Positions 1 to 11,990 of a stretch of 64,000 bases of DNA are shown one piece after another. Both the position numbers and the translations under genes were made by a program. The notes beneath the pieces are model-generated. The model searched no databases. It worked only from the letters and a program-made list of their open reading frames with translations, and had not been told where the DNA came from. The DNA comes from Chrysoperla carnea. Taxonomy: Eukaryota > Arthropoda > Insecta > Neuroptera > Chrysopidae. The stretch lies in contig NC_058340.1 of assembly GCF_905475395.1 (NCBI RefSeq), positions 63,652,181 through 63,716,180 of the forward strand, written 5' to 3'. Every line of letters begins with the position of its first letter. Position 1 is the first letter of the stretch.

Positions 1-265
1 TTAATAAAAATGTAATCAAAATCGAAATGTATTATACAGAGTGTACCACAATTCTTTAAATGATACCACGTCTATGAACTTCTAACCGGATCAGAATAAT
101 ATTAAAATCTTTGATCTTATCTTCTATCAATTCAGTATTATCGAATACCTATTCCTCTTGTAACAACATTGCAATTTCAATTCGATAGAAACAACTTTGC
201 TTTGTAGACAAACATTACCTAAGCAACGTCTGTTCTTTGTACTCATAATTTCAGTATTTTAAGAT

Positions 266-394
266 GTAAGAGCAAACTCTTACAAATTGCATCGTCCGGG
301 AATCGAACCCAGGCCGCCAGCGTGGCAGGCGAGCATTCTACCACTGAACCAAAACGATTTTGACTGTACCAAATTTGTAAGAGTTTTCTCTTAC
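266..394. repeat. Inverted-repeat cassette around a tRNA-Gly-like relic
   Basis: A 23 bp arm at 266-288 is the reverse complement of 372-394 with one mismatch. Each arm is itself a small hairpin (GTAAGAG, a 4-base loop, CTCTTAC). The space between them holds a tRNA-Gly-like sequence on the minus strand. The layout looks like a small foldback element that contains a tRNA copy, or a tRNA copy with duplicated inverted flanks. No clear target-site duplication is visible. Confidence 0.6.
288..358 (-). pseudogene. tRNA-Gly(GCC)-like sequence, probably a relic
   Basis: Read on the minus strand, this 71-base stretch has the D arm (GGTTCAGTGGTAGAAT), an anticodon loop CTGCCAC with anticodon GCC, and an intact T arm (GGGTTCGATTCCC). 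These are the A and B boxes of eukaryotic tRNA-Gly. The 3' acceptor strand ACGATGC needs GCATCGT at the 5' end, but the sequence there is out of register (AAATCGT followed by an extra T), so the top of the acceptor stem cannot pair. One anticodon-stem pair is also a C/T mismatch. A working tRNA is therefore unlikely. The polymerase III promoter boxes remain, so a transcript is possible. Calling it a relic is inference from these stem defects. Confidence 0.75.
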
Positions 395-3300
395 ACTCTT
401 CAAAGATGGAGGTTTTTCTTTCCGTTAAAGAAGGGGGAAGGTTGACACCCGGTATATAATAAGTATGTATTTATTATAAAGCTATATATCTATTATTATG
501 TATTTAGTAATGAAAAAAAAAGAACATTACTGTATAAATTGTGGAAGGGACAAAACACCGGTTGACAGTGACTGGTTTCATATCAAATGTGTTTAAAGGC
601 TCTCAACAGTGCCGTGCGCTAGGTGATTTTGTTTAGTTTTAAAAAAAAAAACTCTAATCTCTTTTTAAAAACATTAAAACAAAAAGTTTTTTTCGTATCA
701 ATTAAAACAATTCATGTGTGATTTTTTTTCATTTTTGAATGAAAATTTCCCGAACAATAAAAAAATTTTATCTTTTCTTTTAATCATTATTAAATTTTTG
801 GTTTGTTTTTTTGTAATACGAACGTGTTAATTTAAATTTTTTTTGTTTTTGCTACAATCAAAAGCGAAAACCAAGAAGTGTGTTTTGAATTCTATTTTTA
901 TTTATTATAATTTATTGTTATTAATATAATTTTTTTTTTATTGTTTTTCAATAAATTTTCAATATGTGAGTATTGTTCTGTTCGTTCATATGTTTATTGT
1001 TATGTAAATATTGTTGTAAGATTGTATTCGCATCTAATAGGTATTACATTATATGATATACTAACGTACACTACCGTCGTAAAATTTATGTAATATAAAA
1101 TTGGACAGGTACTTTTTTTGATCCATTCTTATAGCAGTGCTTGGAAGCAATTACAATGGGAATGATGTCTTAATATTTTTTATCAATACAGGTAAAGAAT
1201 TCTTACTGCCTAAATTTTTTTTTATCGCTACACGTAAAGAATTCTTACAAGGGCAGAAAAGTGATGTTGGTTTTTTGAAAATCTTTAGAAGTAGGCAAAA
1301 TATGAACGTTTAAAACTCCTACTTAAACAAAGAAGAAGATACTTAAAAAGTGATGTCATTAATCAGTAACGTCAAAAAGAATACATATAAAACTCTTTTC
1401 TCCAAGAAAGAGACGGGCATTAATCTTTGAATGCTTATTACTTCTTCGATCCTTACTCAATTTTCATTTAACTCTCAAATTTTGTTATGGTATCAAGTCT
1501 ACTTTTACATTTTTATGAATACTGTGGCAAATTCGATATCAGTCATATCTACCCAATCGACAAAGAACCCATCAGCATTTATGAACAACTCTAGAAATTT
1601 TCGTATGACATAATTTTGCTTAGCTTAACAACTGTATTTTCTGTGAAAACTTTCGTAAATGGGGTGCAAATGCAAAATTCTTTTGTCGTATATCGGATAA
1701 AACACCAGATACATGAAATTTGGTTTTTAGAAATATTTCGGGTGTCATAGATCTGAAATCTAGTTTCTAGTTTATCGAGTGCTTGGTCATGTAACTATTT
1801 GTCTCTGATTGATACCGTTTTCATCTAATGAAGAAAGGAAAAAATCAGCACCTCAATCGAAATGTATTCCAATCAGAACGCCACAAAAATGGGGATAATC
1901 TAGTTCCTTCCTGATGTATTGTAAAAAAATTTAATCTGTATAAATATTTTAAATGCGATTTTAAAAAAATATTCTATTAAAAAATTTACAAGGTCCTATG
2001 AAATGTTTATGTCTTTGAGGAAATTTTTATTACGAAATTTATTATTGTTTAGCAATAAATATCAATTAATATTTTTAGTTTCGTTCTGATCATTTTCACA
2101 AAACGTCACGTTAAATATATTCAAAGCATGAAGAATTTCCCAGTCTCACTCAGATTAGAAAATAGTTTTGGTCAGTTTCTGGCTGGTTTTGATCTTGAAT
2201 TTGTTACTGACACTGACTAAAACCAAAAATTAATATTGCTCGCATCACTACTTCTCCTACCTAAACCACCTTAAATCGTTAATTTTTATTACCATTGAAT
2301 TACCCATCAATTATTATAACATATATTTTATAACGGTAGTGTACTTGATAAACTTTTCGTTGATTCTCATTCAAACAAACAATAATTCATTATAACAAGA
2401 GACTTGTTTCTTTCTTTAACTTTAACAACAAGAACAGGTTAATATTTTTTTTATATTATTTATTCTCCTCAAACAATGCAAATATATTGGTCGTAGGACG
2501 TACGTAAATTCATAGAATTTTGAATTTTTACTATGGTATAATAAACCAAAAACTAATCGTAGTTAATATTCTCTGGTTCCATTAAAGTTTAACTTTTCAC
2601 GCGGTTTTAAAAAACAGAAAGTTCTAACTCCAAAAAGCAGGTCAAAGTCTTGGAAAAATGGTCACTTTTGGTGAAAATGCAAGACTCTCCTCAATCAAAA
2701 AATTAATTTCGCTGTTTTAAATAAAATTGGACCATTATAAGGGCCTGATTAATGACTCTCTACTTACTGCTTCTTAGAAAAAACAAATTTTCGTTCCTTT
2801 TCGGGAAAATAAAATGAATTCAATAAAAAAAGTGAGCTAGGTGTGGTTAACTTTTTTTCCGAAATAGACAATTTGTAATTTTACTTTAACAAATAGTCAT
2901 TATAGATACTGATAAAATTAGGGGAATATACTTGTTGCCAATATATTTTATGCAATTCACATGTATCACAAATAATGTTTTGTTCTGCAAAAAAAAAAAA
3001 AAAACTGTACTTTTTTAAAAATCAATATTTTTTAAATTAGATTTATTTTCAATTTATAGTTTATTTATTCAGAAATAGTATTTTTAGAAGAGTATTTTTT
3101 GCTAGATCATGATTTGAAGTGCGTATAAAGGCATTTCGCAACTTTGCGAATTGTTAAAGTATAAGATTTAGAAGATAAAAATTTTCAATATTTGCCTTAT
3201 TCGAATATTGAAATGATTTATACCGGCATATGGAGGTCGCATGAGTATTTTTTTGGAATGAAATATGATGTAATATGAGTGCAAATGCAAATTAATGACA

Positions 3301-6300
3301 AGACAATAATTGATATTCGAATATCAATTATTTAGCAAATATTACAATCGAAGCTCGAAATTAGTTTAAAATTAGTTCAAAATTAGATTAAATCTGTTGT
3401 CTCCTCCGTACAATATTATTGTAAAAATGATTTGGACTATATGCACCGTAATAATATACATGTTTTTAGTCAAATAATATGTTATTTTCAATTCTAATGT
3501 ACAACGCGACTTATTCTCATAAAAAATATTGTGTATCAAGTTCTGTGTTAATATAGATATTTCTATTCAACGACAAATACTATAACTATATTCGTTTCTG
3601 TTCAACAATAAAAATGATTAACTTTGAGTAATGAAACGGTCTGAATAATGAAACGGTCATTAAATGAGCGAATGAGCTTTAAAGCATAAGGTTTCCAACC
3701 GTAAATTGAGCTTAACTTGGTTGAAAATGCCCAAATCTATTCGATTGTAAGTAATATAGAGAGCTTCTATGGAGCTCAAAATAGGGCTGTGCTTCATAAA
3801 TTATTTCTATGTTAAGATAGTTAAGCCATTAAATCAAATTCATAAAAACTCATATAATTTCACTATTTGTAACAAAAGTCATATTACTGTACATAATACT
3901 TAGACGTAATGTGTATACATATACTCAAGACATATATTATACACAATTGCATATTTATAAGTTTTTTATGTATATCTTATCAACTAATCGATAAAATTTT
4001 ACATTTCTAAATTTACCTATTTCTTTGTTTTATGTTCAATTTAATTATAAATATTTCATATTTCACAATCTTAATCGATTGAAATATTTCATTTTTTCTT
4101 GACAAATTAAATACAGGTACATTAATGCTATATTTTACTTTAACAAATTCTCAAGAAAAATGGTTTATGTCCAAACTGACTTAAACTTGTATCTAGCTGT
4201 TAAATTTCGTACCTTGACTATATACAAATACGAGTATTTAATGATAAATCGGTAATGATTAGTAATAGTCATATTTACAAGTCAATAATTGTAAATTTTA
4301 CGACTTGAAATCAACTATATTAGAAAATTAAATAATTTAGATAAGTATGGTATTTATTATTATTCATAAAAACTAAATTGTGTAATAATTATGATGTAAT
4401 TAAAATTAGTTGTTCATTAATATAACAACTAATAGACTTAATTGTTAAATATTCTATGTATACTGAAATGTATACGATTGTATGAATATGTAAATATCTG
4501 TTTAGTATATAAATCCTGGCATATGACCGTTATAAAAGAATTGGGCAATTGAAAAATAAGTTTATTCAAATCAGCAATCAATACAAGCTTTTGTTTAGTT
4601 TTAATCTGTCCCGCTGGCTGTTTGTAATCCAATCTTGCTAGTCAAATTTGATCCACTTCCCTGTTTTCGATTGAGCTGAAATTTTGCATGCACATTTAGT
4701 TTGGATGACAATGCATGTTAAGGTTATGACGTCCTGATTTTCCCATCGCTTCCACCATATTTGATATATATATATACTTTTTTTTGTTAAATTAAAAACT
4801 TTTGAAAACAAGCTTTTATTGTACTAAAAAGTAGAAAATAACTTTATCTATGAGTCACCCATACTCGACTATTTGTAATTTAAGGAATTTTTTAATTGAT
4901 GTGAGTGGCATCCAGACCGTAGCCTTGAACCGATTTACCGAGCTAGGAACAGGTCCGTTATAGTTTTTCGTCCCTGAAATGAAAACTTTAAGTAAAATAA
5001 TTATAATTTTTAAATACAACTCTGTTTTATTAACTAAACCAATTTTTTTTTTTTATTTGACATTTTTAAAATTTGCATTAATTTAAATTAAAGGTCAATA
5101 ACATTAGAAACTTATTTTGTTATTGGAAATTTGTCAGGCAAACAAATGGCAAAGAGTTACTTTGAGCAAACATGTGTGAAATTTTTTCAGAATATTTTTT
5201 TAATTAATAACAAGAAAAAAATGGCATTGTTCTTCCATTTTTGATTAAATATGCTGCTTTATACCTTATTTTCTCCATTTTCTTACCCAGAAAAACCAAA
5301 TAGTTCATTAAAATATAAGACAAATAGGCAGTTGTTATAACCTCATTTCTACAGAAGCAGATTATTTCAAAATTGATTTTCCCAGTCAATTTCGACATAT
5401 TTCCTATGAAAGACACGAATCGGTTTTAGCGCCGTAAAATTTCATTTTGTTATATATTATATCATTTTAAAATAAGCGTAAAAACACACCGGCGGTCACT
5501 AAACGCCTAGAAAGTGTGTAACCTGGTATTTTGAAACTTGAGAAAACTAATATATTTGAAAATATAAATCTGAAGATGTCTCGTTTTTGTTCATACTTTG
5601 GACCAAAAGTCAGTGGTCGCCTACGGCGTTGATCTATATAATTAATCAAAAATTTACAAAATGAGTGGCAGTATAAATAATAAAGGTGAGACCAAAAACA
5701 GTTATAAAAAACATGTTTGCTTTTCACGCGTTTAAATCATGATCTGGTCAATCAGCAATTAAAAACTAGTAAATCAAAATCTTTGCAATTCATCTTAAAA
5801 GATCAAAATATTAATAAATCGCACATCTTCAAGGTCATTGATTTGATTACATAGATTTTTTTCACGTCATATTCATAGTGAATTTGATATTTAGAAACCC
5901 GACCACTTTCTGGTTTGCTTTTACTAATTAGTGAATGTTTTAATTTTCATTATACAAAAGCTAACCGAGAAATTTCACATTTTGTATGTCTCCTTTTTTA
6001 GTCTATTATCAAACAAAACCACATTAACCACCAATCTTCAGTCTACCTGCTTTCTGTTAAAATACAATCATTTAAATACAAATGCTGCGAAGCAAATAGC
6101 AATATCTGCCGAGAAATTGCAAAATGGTTCAAGGTATACGTATTTACTATAGCTGTGCTACTTATGTAGGTATATTTTCGGGATGAAAGCACCAAATATT
6201 TTTATCTCTGAAAAGTTAAAACATATTTTTTAATAAAATTGATTTGTGATTGAAATTATAAAGAGTCTCTATGTTAATAAATTTATGAATAATATTCAAT

Positions 6301-7330
6301 CAAAAACAAACCATAAAAAGTTTAACATTGAAAAAATAAACAAATTTTTTTCGCAGAAGACTGTGGAATATTTGCATTACTTTAAGCACAATTTCCATGA
6401 ATTCGTGATCTCGTAAATTAATAATAAAATATTCAAAAAAAAAAATTATTCTTTAGGGGAATTTCCATCTTAAAACACGAAGATTTTTTAATGAATGCTT
6501 TGTTTGTTTAAAATAAAAATAAATCATAAATTTTTGCCATAAAATTTCAAAACCAAAGGTGTGGATATTTCAGCTGCAGTACGAATTTAGTGATGCAGTG
6601 TGCTAGTTAATCACAATTTTGATTAGTTGATCATAATGAAAATGCTGGTGCTTTCCTTCAAATTTTCTGGGGTGATACAAACTTCTGATGAATACCCTTT
6701 TTTTTTATTATTCTTAATCATTATATAACAAAATTTAAATTATACATCACTTCAATGAAAAATTTTAAAAAATTGTCTCACATGTAGACAATAATCTTTA
6801 GTGGAGGGGATACATTGCCTGAAAAAAAACCGTTCATGGAAAAAATTAAGTAAAATTAATGAAATTAAAAATAGCCATGAACACTATACGATAGAAAAAC
6901 TATAATAGTTTAAAAATCAATAAAATTTCATAAAAAATATGTCTTAACTGGTTATCAAATTGGTGAAGATCGACCTTATACCGTCTCTTGTTCTATAATA
7001 CATTTATTAAAACTTTGGTAAGAATGGTTTGTAACTGCCAGAACTTGGACTAATAGATAATAAAAATATGTAAATATATAAAATTTATATTTAAATATTA
7101 GAAGTTATTTTGCAAAATTTTCTCGAATTATTTCATTATTCATTTATTTTTTATTTACCTATTAAAGTAATTACGTTTGATTGTGTAATTAAAACCGATT
7201 AAATTTTTCATATAATCATTTTGTGCGCTATAATTATATATTTTTATTATTCAAACTGTTGCAATTATTAATTTTCTGATAATAAACTATTGAGTTTCCC
7301 CCGAAAATCGAAATTATTAAGAAAAGTAAT
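395..7330. other. Gene-poor AT-rich DNA
   Basis: I see no supported gene here. Open frames are short (under 90 codons), on random strands and without splice or domain support. Points of note: a near-palindrome GTAAAGAATTCTTAC occurs twice, near 1193 and 1235, and resembles the hairpin arms at 266-394. A block at about 4660-4760 has higher GC and reads like an interspersed repeat. Long A and T runs and a TA run near 4765 are scattered through the region. Confidence 0.5.
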
Positions 7331-7545
7331 TAAAAAATCAAAAAACCCGAGTGCGTTAAATATAAATTTAAAAAAAATACAATTCCAGCAGTTTACATAG
7401 CGACTTGAACAGTCAGGACTCATTTACACCGGCTCAAATTTTCCCAATAATGGGTCCCGACTGTAAAAGTCGCTATGTAAACCACTGGACTTGTTTTTTT
7501 CTTTTCAGTTTATATTTAACGCAGTCGGGTTTTTTAATTTTTTTA
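7331..7545. repeat. Foldback MITE-like element, about 215 bp
   Basis: The left arm (about 7331-7415) and right arm (about 7455-7545) are imperfect inverted copies. They share the outer motif AAAAAACCCGA(G/C)TGCGTTAAA and the inner motif GTTTACATAGCGACTT. The centre is a short unpaired loop of about 40 bases. No coding capacity. A non-autonomous foldback DNA element is the simplest reading; the superfamily cannot be assigned. Confidence 0.7.
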
Positions 7546-10500
7546 CCATAATTAATGATTATTACGTTAATCGATTTGTTTATTTAATAGCTATTCAATG
7601 ATACCCCACTTGGCATACTTCGCCGATTTTTTTTCTTTTCCAAAATATGGCGTCTGGTGGACACCATATTGAATTTTCATTATTGCCATATCTTCAGTGG
7701 CACTCACAAGGTTAGGACAAATCAATTGACGTAAGAATTATCAAAATCGGCCCACGCGTTTCTTTTTTCTTTTTTTGTTTAATAAATTAGCACATTTATA
7801 ATTTAATAAAAATATTATCATTTCATGTTCGCTAATCAAAGAACAAAGAGATTATGCAAAAATAGATACACAATAAAAGTAATTACTGGATTGAAGTAAA
7901 CACGTTTACTTGGTTGTTCATCTTCTTATAAATAACGAGTAAATATTTCTTGAGTCAAAAAATCACAATACTTAATTCACGAAAATATATATTTGAATTA
8001 AAATTGAAAAAAATTTTAGTTCAATTACCCGTCGTTAAAATCTTTAATCCAAAATTTCAATTCAAGTATTAAATTATTTAATTAGTCAGTTATTAATTTT
8101 ATAAGTTTAAAAAGTAAACAAAAATTGCAGTTCAATTTCCCGCTGAATAATTAATTAAAAACTTATCAATAGTAAAATTCATTTATCGCTCATATGCATT
8201 TTCAAAGTTTGACGTAATTAGTAATGAAAATTCATTAATTATTGAAGGTCGAATTTTAATGTTTTAATGTTGTTGAAATTTTGCAAAAGTGGATACGAAC
8301 GAGTCTTTCCATTTTAAGAACGTACAAGCATTAAAAAATCTGCATTTGCTTGTGTTATGTTTTATTTTTACCCTGATTTTTGTAAAAATTTATGACCGGT
8401 TAAAATTTTTGACTGTAATATATAAGATATTATTTTAACTTGACATCATGCAGGATGCGTAATTTCTTTCTGCACTGTTTTGCGTGCTACAAATAACAAA
8501 TAAAATGGGAAGAATAAAATACGAATATACTTATTTTTTAGAAATTATATTATTTCTACCTTCAAATTTTTTTAAATATTTTGTATGAAACGGTGGTGCA
8601 TACTATGTGCATAATTATGAGTAGCTAGGTATTCAATTTATACAAATAAAGTAAATATAAATTGCACTTATGATAAATTTTATTAAATTGATAACAATAA
8701 TATCTATCAATCAATACATGTGATTTTTTAGTTAATAATATTATTAATTATTATTATAATTTCCAAGTGATAATTAAATCAGATGCCTTAATACTGATAA
8801 TTTTCTCAGTCCCAGAGCCAGCCAAAAGCATTTTAGTTTAGTGCCTAACTTAAAACTAATGAGTTAATCTGTTTTTTTTTTTTTTTTTTTCTTTCGTATA
8901 CTAATTAGAAATCCAAATTACCAAAATATTCCGATAAGAATGTTCGGCGCCTTAAACATGATTTTGGCTCTTTTTTTAATACATCTGTCAATAAGTAGCA
9001 TTTATATATAAATACGTTGGATATCCGATTTCCGATATCCTCTGAGTAAACATTAAAAGACTGGGAAAGCTTTATGAAGGAAAATTCCTTTCTCAAAGGA
9101 GTGAATGAGATAATTGGTTCGGAAAAATCCATCTCTAGGCGGTTGCAAGTGGAAGAAATATATTTCCTGGGGAAACGAATAATTGAGAACAAACACAATA
9201 TCATATTATCGGGGAAATTCAAAGGTGAATGGGGTGGGGGAATAGAGCAAGGATACTGGAAAATGATAATTAATGTGCAGATGAAAATGTATAATATACT
9301 CAAATAGTATCTGGCTTTCTTGTACTACACGGTAAGAAATTTTTTGTGGATATCGACGTGAACGGTAATGGTATCAATAGTAACATTAGCAATAGTTATG
9401 GCGGACGAATCAGGCCATACTGATTGCAGTATAGGCGATAGGTATGCAGTATGGGCGTCAGGCCATACTGATTGGCGATAGGCGCAATACTTCTGGTGGA
9501 TAGGCCTATTGAATACTGTAATATTACTTATGCTAACATAGATACGTGTTTTTTTCAACGTGTTTCATTCTAAAAATATATATATTTATAATAAATATAT
9601 TTTTATATAAATATTCATCATGAATAAATACATAATATACATTTCGTCGTTGAACTTGGCAAACAAAATCACATGTGCTTACTTTTAGTACACATACATA
9701 CATGTATAACATGTAAAACGTTTGTTGCGCGTATTTTTATTGTGAAAAATCTTTTTTTATCAGAATATAAATAATTTTTCACGAAACCTACGTTACAAAT
9801 CTCTATAACAGTGATAACAGAACAATTATTGTCTCATAGTTTGTTTTTTTTTTATGTAATGATAAAAACAAGATATAAAAATTAAACATAATAATTTACT
9901 GTTAAAAAAAAAATGTGCTTTAAAAATATTGTTACTGTGATCAAATAATTGCAAAAACAAAAGTCTGAAGTTACGGTTTGTTTTTTTTTTGTGAGTGCTT
10001 TAATTATTAAAATTTAATTTCATTGTGTAAATAATTTTCTAAATATTGTTCTTTGTTTTGAAGAATTTTATAAACAGGGAAATAAGAGAAAATCGAGGTA
10101 ACTCGAATGTAACTACTGATGAAAAGATTAAGCAAATATCCAACATTCATTCTTCCTTATTTTAAAACACTTTTAAAAGCACGCTAATTTGATATCGAGC
10201 AAAATATGAGTTGTTTTAGATTCCGGTTTCAGTGTTAACGAAGTTCTCTAGATTTGTATCGTGTTCTGATACAGAAAGTTTCAAAAATATTAAGGATTTT
10301 AAAGAAATGGTAAGAAATTTTCATTGGATGCTTTTACAACGTTTCTCTATAGATGGTCGTCTAAAAAATTTCATTCCAAAAAGAAGAGATAATAAAAGTA
10401 GATTCTATAAGAGGTCTTAAAAGTTTCACCTAATCTTTTAAAACATATACCAAATCTATTGCGCGATTCATTCATATGGTTACTGGATCACAAATTCATT

Positions 10501-10888
10501 TTTTATAAACGGTAAAGCTAAGGCGGAGAATATGAATACAAAACACGAAATTCAACGCTTCTCCTATGTTTTGCATTCGGATAAAAGGAGTTTCAGAGGA
10601 AAATTTTCTCAAGGTCTATCTAATCAATAAATATGATGAAATTCAATTATTTCACAAGCGATCATAATCAAATTTAAAACAATTTCAAAAGTCATAATAA
10701 TGGCATTGAAAATTTTGATTGAATTGTATTTGAGGTAGTTAAAGGTCACAGCTATACTTGTATATTCTGCCGTAGCCAGATTTAATTTCAGGTGTAATAA
10801 AATTCAACATTTAAAAGTCATTTTTATTCGATTACCTTTCTGGAACCTTTCTAATTTGAATAATTGGGTTTCTTTCCATTTTGAAGCT
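7546..10888. other. Gene-poor DNA with short local repeats
   Basis: No gene is supported. 7600-7790 resembles an interspersed repeat. 8905-9307 is less AT-rich and open on both strands (132 codons minus, 77 plus), but no domain, splice signal or family is recognisable. Near 9410-9490 the motif AGGCCATACTGATTG occurs twice with GCAGTATRGGCG variants between the copies, a small direct-repeat patch. Confidence 0.45.
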
Positions 10889-11990
10889 TAGGAGCGCCAT
10901 CAAAAATTTTGGGAATTTTTGTGAAGGAACACAAGTCTCAATCTTTTGTGGGCGTGGGCCTGTGGACTATTATGATTACAATTTATTAAATCCCTAGTCT
11001 TCAATGAAAAAAATTGTGCAATTACAATATATTGAAAATTGAAGGGCATATTTTTAATAGCAAATAATCTTTATAAAAAAATACTCGATTGTATAAGATC
11101 GTTAGGAGCGCCATCAAACATTTTCCAGAAATTTTTGTGAAGGAACACATTTATAAAGTCTCAATCTTTTGTAGGCGTGGGCCTGTGGACTATTATATTT
11201 GCAATTCATTAAATCACTAGTCTTCAATGAAAAAAATTTTGCAATTACAATATAAAACAAGTGAAAACAAACAAGTGACTGAGTAAATTGTTGAAATACC
11301 ATGTATAGGCAGTGTTGATAACTCTGTCACATTTCACATACATACATATCTGACATATTTAACTGATATTCTCATATAATGCGCAAGTGTTGATGCGCAA
11401 TCGTTTGTTTTTTTGACGTCACGTAAATAACAAAAGATATTCACTTTGATATTCCTATATTAATACATACTATAAAATTTGCACCTAATTAACGCCCTCG
11501 TGGGTAAACAGTGATGTTTACAAAAAAATGTTTCAAACAAAAGTTTTATATTTTTTTATAAGCAACATTTTTTACATTTAAACTTTTGTTCTATCTCTAA
11601 CGGTTTACAAGATGGGTCCTACGGACCCAAGACCCAAATGACCTATGATGCTCATTTACGAACTTGACCTGACTTTTTACGTCCTGAGTACGCTGTAAAA
11701 ATTTCAGATCGATATCTTTTTTCGTTTTTGATTTATCGTGACCACAGACGGACGGGCGGACGGACGGGCGGACGGACGGACAACCGGAAATGGATTAATT
11801 AGGTGATTCTATGAACACCTATACCAAAATTTTGTTCGTAGCATCAATATTTTTAAGCGTTACAAACTTGGGACGAAACTTAATATACTATGTATATTTC
11901 ATATATACATGGTATAAATATATTGAAAATTGAAGGACATATATTTAATGGCAAATAATCTTTAAAAAAAATACTAGATTGTAAAATCGT
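10889..11990 (+). repeat. 214 bp tandem duplication, second unit split by an insertion
   Basis: Unit 1 is 10889-11102. Unit 2 starts at 11103 with the same TAGGAGCGCCATCAAA, runs to about 11254, is interrupted by a 662 bp element, and resumes at 11917 to about 11990. The units match closely in sequence (for example GGCGTGGGCCTGTGGACTAT in both). The duplication therefore predates the insertion. No coding function is seen. Confidence 0.8.
11255..11916 (+). mobile_element. Non-autonomous interspersed repeat (family E), copy 1
   Basis: The undisturbed neighbouring unit shows the empty site. The element runs from AAACAAGTGAAAAC to CATGGTATA and is flanked by AATATA at 11249-11254 and 11917-11922, a 6 bp target duplication (the AT-rich context makes its exact length uncertain). 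Inside is a GGACGG microsatellite (about 11748-11780). The 3' end is a hairpin, ATACCATGTATAT-like against ATATATACATGGTAT. There are no terminal inverted repeats between the two ends and no coding sequence. A second copy lies at 52400-52979. The superfamily is unassigned. Confidence 0.75.

Noticed and set aside
288-358. Working tRNA-Gly gene
   Set aside because: The 5' acceptor strand does not pair with the 3' strand, an extra base lies before the D arm and one anticodon-stem pair is lost. Called a relic instead.
8905-9307. Overlapping open frames on both strands (132 and 77 codons)
   Set aside because: No domain, no splice signals and no recognisable family. Two-strand openness in a locally GC-richer patch is expected by chance.
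9410-9490. CRISPR-like spaced repeats
   Set aside because: Only two imperfect copies of a 15-base motif in a eukaryotic genome, with no regular spacers.
11741-11780. GGACGG tandem run as a regulatory or coding repeat
   Set aside because: It is the internal microsatellite of the family E element and recurs in shorter form in copy 2.
11255-11916. Family E as a canonical Helitron
   Set aside because: It has a 3' hairpin, but it lacks the TC start and CTRR end, and the empty site shows a short duplication rather than a clean A/T insertion.
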